Below, piece after piece: positions 63,920-64,000 of a DNA stretch of 64,000 nt (position 1 is the stretch's first letter; each line of letters begins with the position of its first letter). The stretch is taken from assembly GCA_033239125.1 (NCBI GenBank), contig BSWB01000006.1, positions 120,946,242 through 121,010,241 on the forward strand, read 5' to 3'. Position numbers and translations under genes: made by a program. The notes beneath the pieces were generated by a model that saw nothing but the letters and a program-made list of their open reading frames with translations, had not been told where the DNA came from and made no database searches. Source of the stretch: Fagopyrum homotropicum (Eukaryota > Streptophyta > Magnoliopsida > Caryophyllales > Polygonaceae).

Positions 63920-64000
63920 ACCACTCCTTGGTCGAACCCAAGAGTCGAACCCAAGAGAGTTTGTGATATTTGCTTAGGTCGTTTATATCCTATCAAATGT
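63920..64000 (-). repeat. Rearranged D LTR start at window end
   Basis: GTCGAACCCAAGA occurs twice in tandem, then GAGAGTTTGTGATATTTGCT joins to GGTCGTTTATATCCTATC, which is the outer end of the D LTR (as at 50893). It looks like the beginning of a second D LTR fused at GATATTT; the window ends within it. Confidence 0.55.

Noticed and set aside
1..64000. CRISPR-like or satellite arrays from the regularly recurring GC-rich words
   Set aside because: Spacing is irregular, the words lie in retrotransposon landmarks, and the genome is plant.
1..64000. Integrated pararetrovirus origin
   Set aside because: LTRs, tRNA-Asp primer sites, integrase and 5-bp target repeats are those of Ty3/gypsy elements; no movement or coat protein typical of plant pararetroviruses is seen.

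Overview
The window is repeat-dense plant nuclear DNA with no recognisable host gene, tRNA, rRNA or CRISPR array. Almost all of it is nested Ty3/gypsy LTR retrotransposons of the Athila type. The signs are LTRs of about 1.75 kb, primer sites complementary to plant tRNA-Asp (TGGCGCCGTTGCC...), a gag-PR-RT-RNaseH-IN order, and, in three families, an extra 'Athila ORF-1 / env-like' gene between pol and the 3' LTR. One 5'-truncated L1-type LINE is also present. A flowering plant, probably a eudicot, is implied; the species cannot be told from this sequence. Family letters A-D are mine.

Layout. 1-8362: plus-strand A1 (end of gag, pol with two in-frame stops, no env-like gene, 3' LTR cut short). 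8363-9629: truncated minus-strand C-type LTR with a 27-bp minisatellite. 9630-11283: unassigned, with one LTR-end-like piece. 11284-12148: old C-like LTR fragment. 12149-15279: A3, minus strand, LTR plus 3' internal DNA. 15280-18727: C1 LTR with solo LTR C2 nested inside it (repeat CACCT). 18728-19771: D-family LTR. 19772-42377: A2, minus strand, pol decayed, with the whole of B (28718-41967, repeat AGGAG) inserted into its gag. 42378-50968 and 62732-63919: D, minus strand, gag and env-like pseudogenes, pol missing, invaded by a solo A LTR (44598-46346, repeat GGATG), a LINE (about 48107-50492) and, in its 5' LTR, C (50969-62726, repeat TTAAG). The last 80 bases are a rearranged D LTR start.

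C is the youngest element. Its two 1743-bp LTRs differ at about three positions by eye, and its gag-PR-RT-RNaseH frame and env-like frame are open, but integrase is gone. B is older (about two dozen LTR differences in 1766 bp) and its pol has two frameshifts and a stop. No element here can be autonomous as it stands.

Two layers of structure are not explained by the gene annotation. (1) A perfect or near-perfect stem-loop with a GGGA-like loop sits 3-6 nt upstream of the polypurine tract AAGTATGGGG. It occurs twice per element (after the last gene and at the 3' LTR) in A1, A2, A3, B, C and D, and the stem sequence changes between families while pairing is kept. (2) Each family carries its own short palindrome (CCACGGCCGTGG in A and B, CCTCGACCGAGG in C, CCGC-AGGG-GCGG in D). 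These are scattered in the same kinds of place (LTR, gag and PR-RT linkers, pol-env spacer) and are often arranged as half-site, gap, palindrome, gap, inverted half-site. The motif is replaced as a set between families whose backbone is otherwise alignable.
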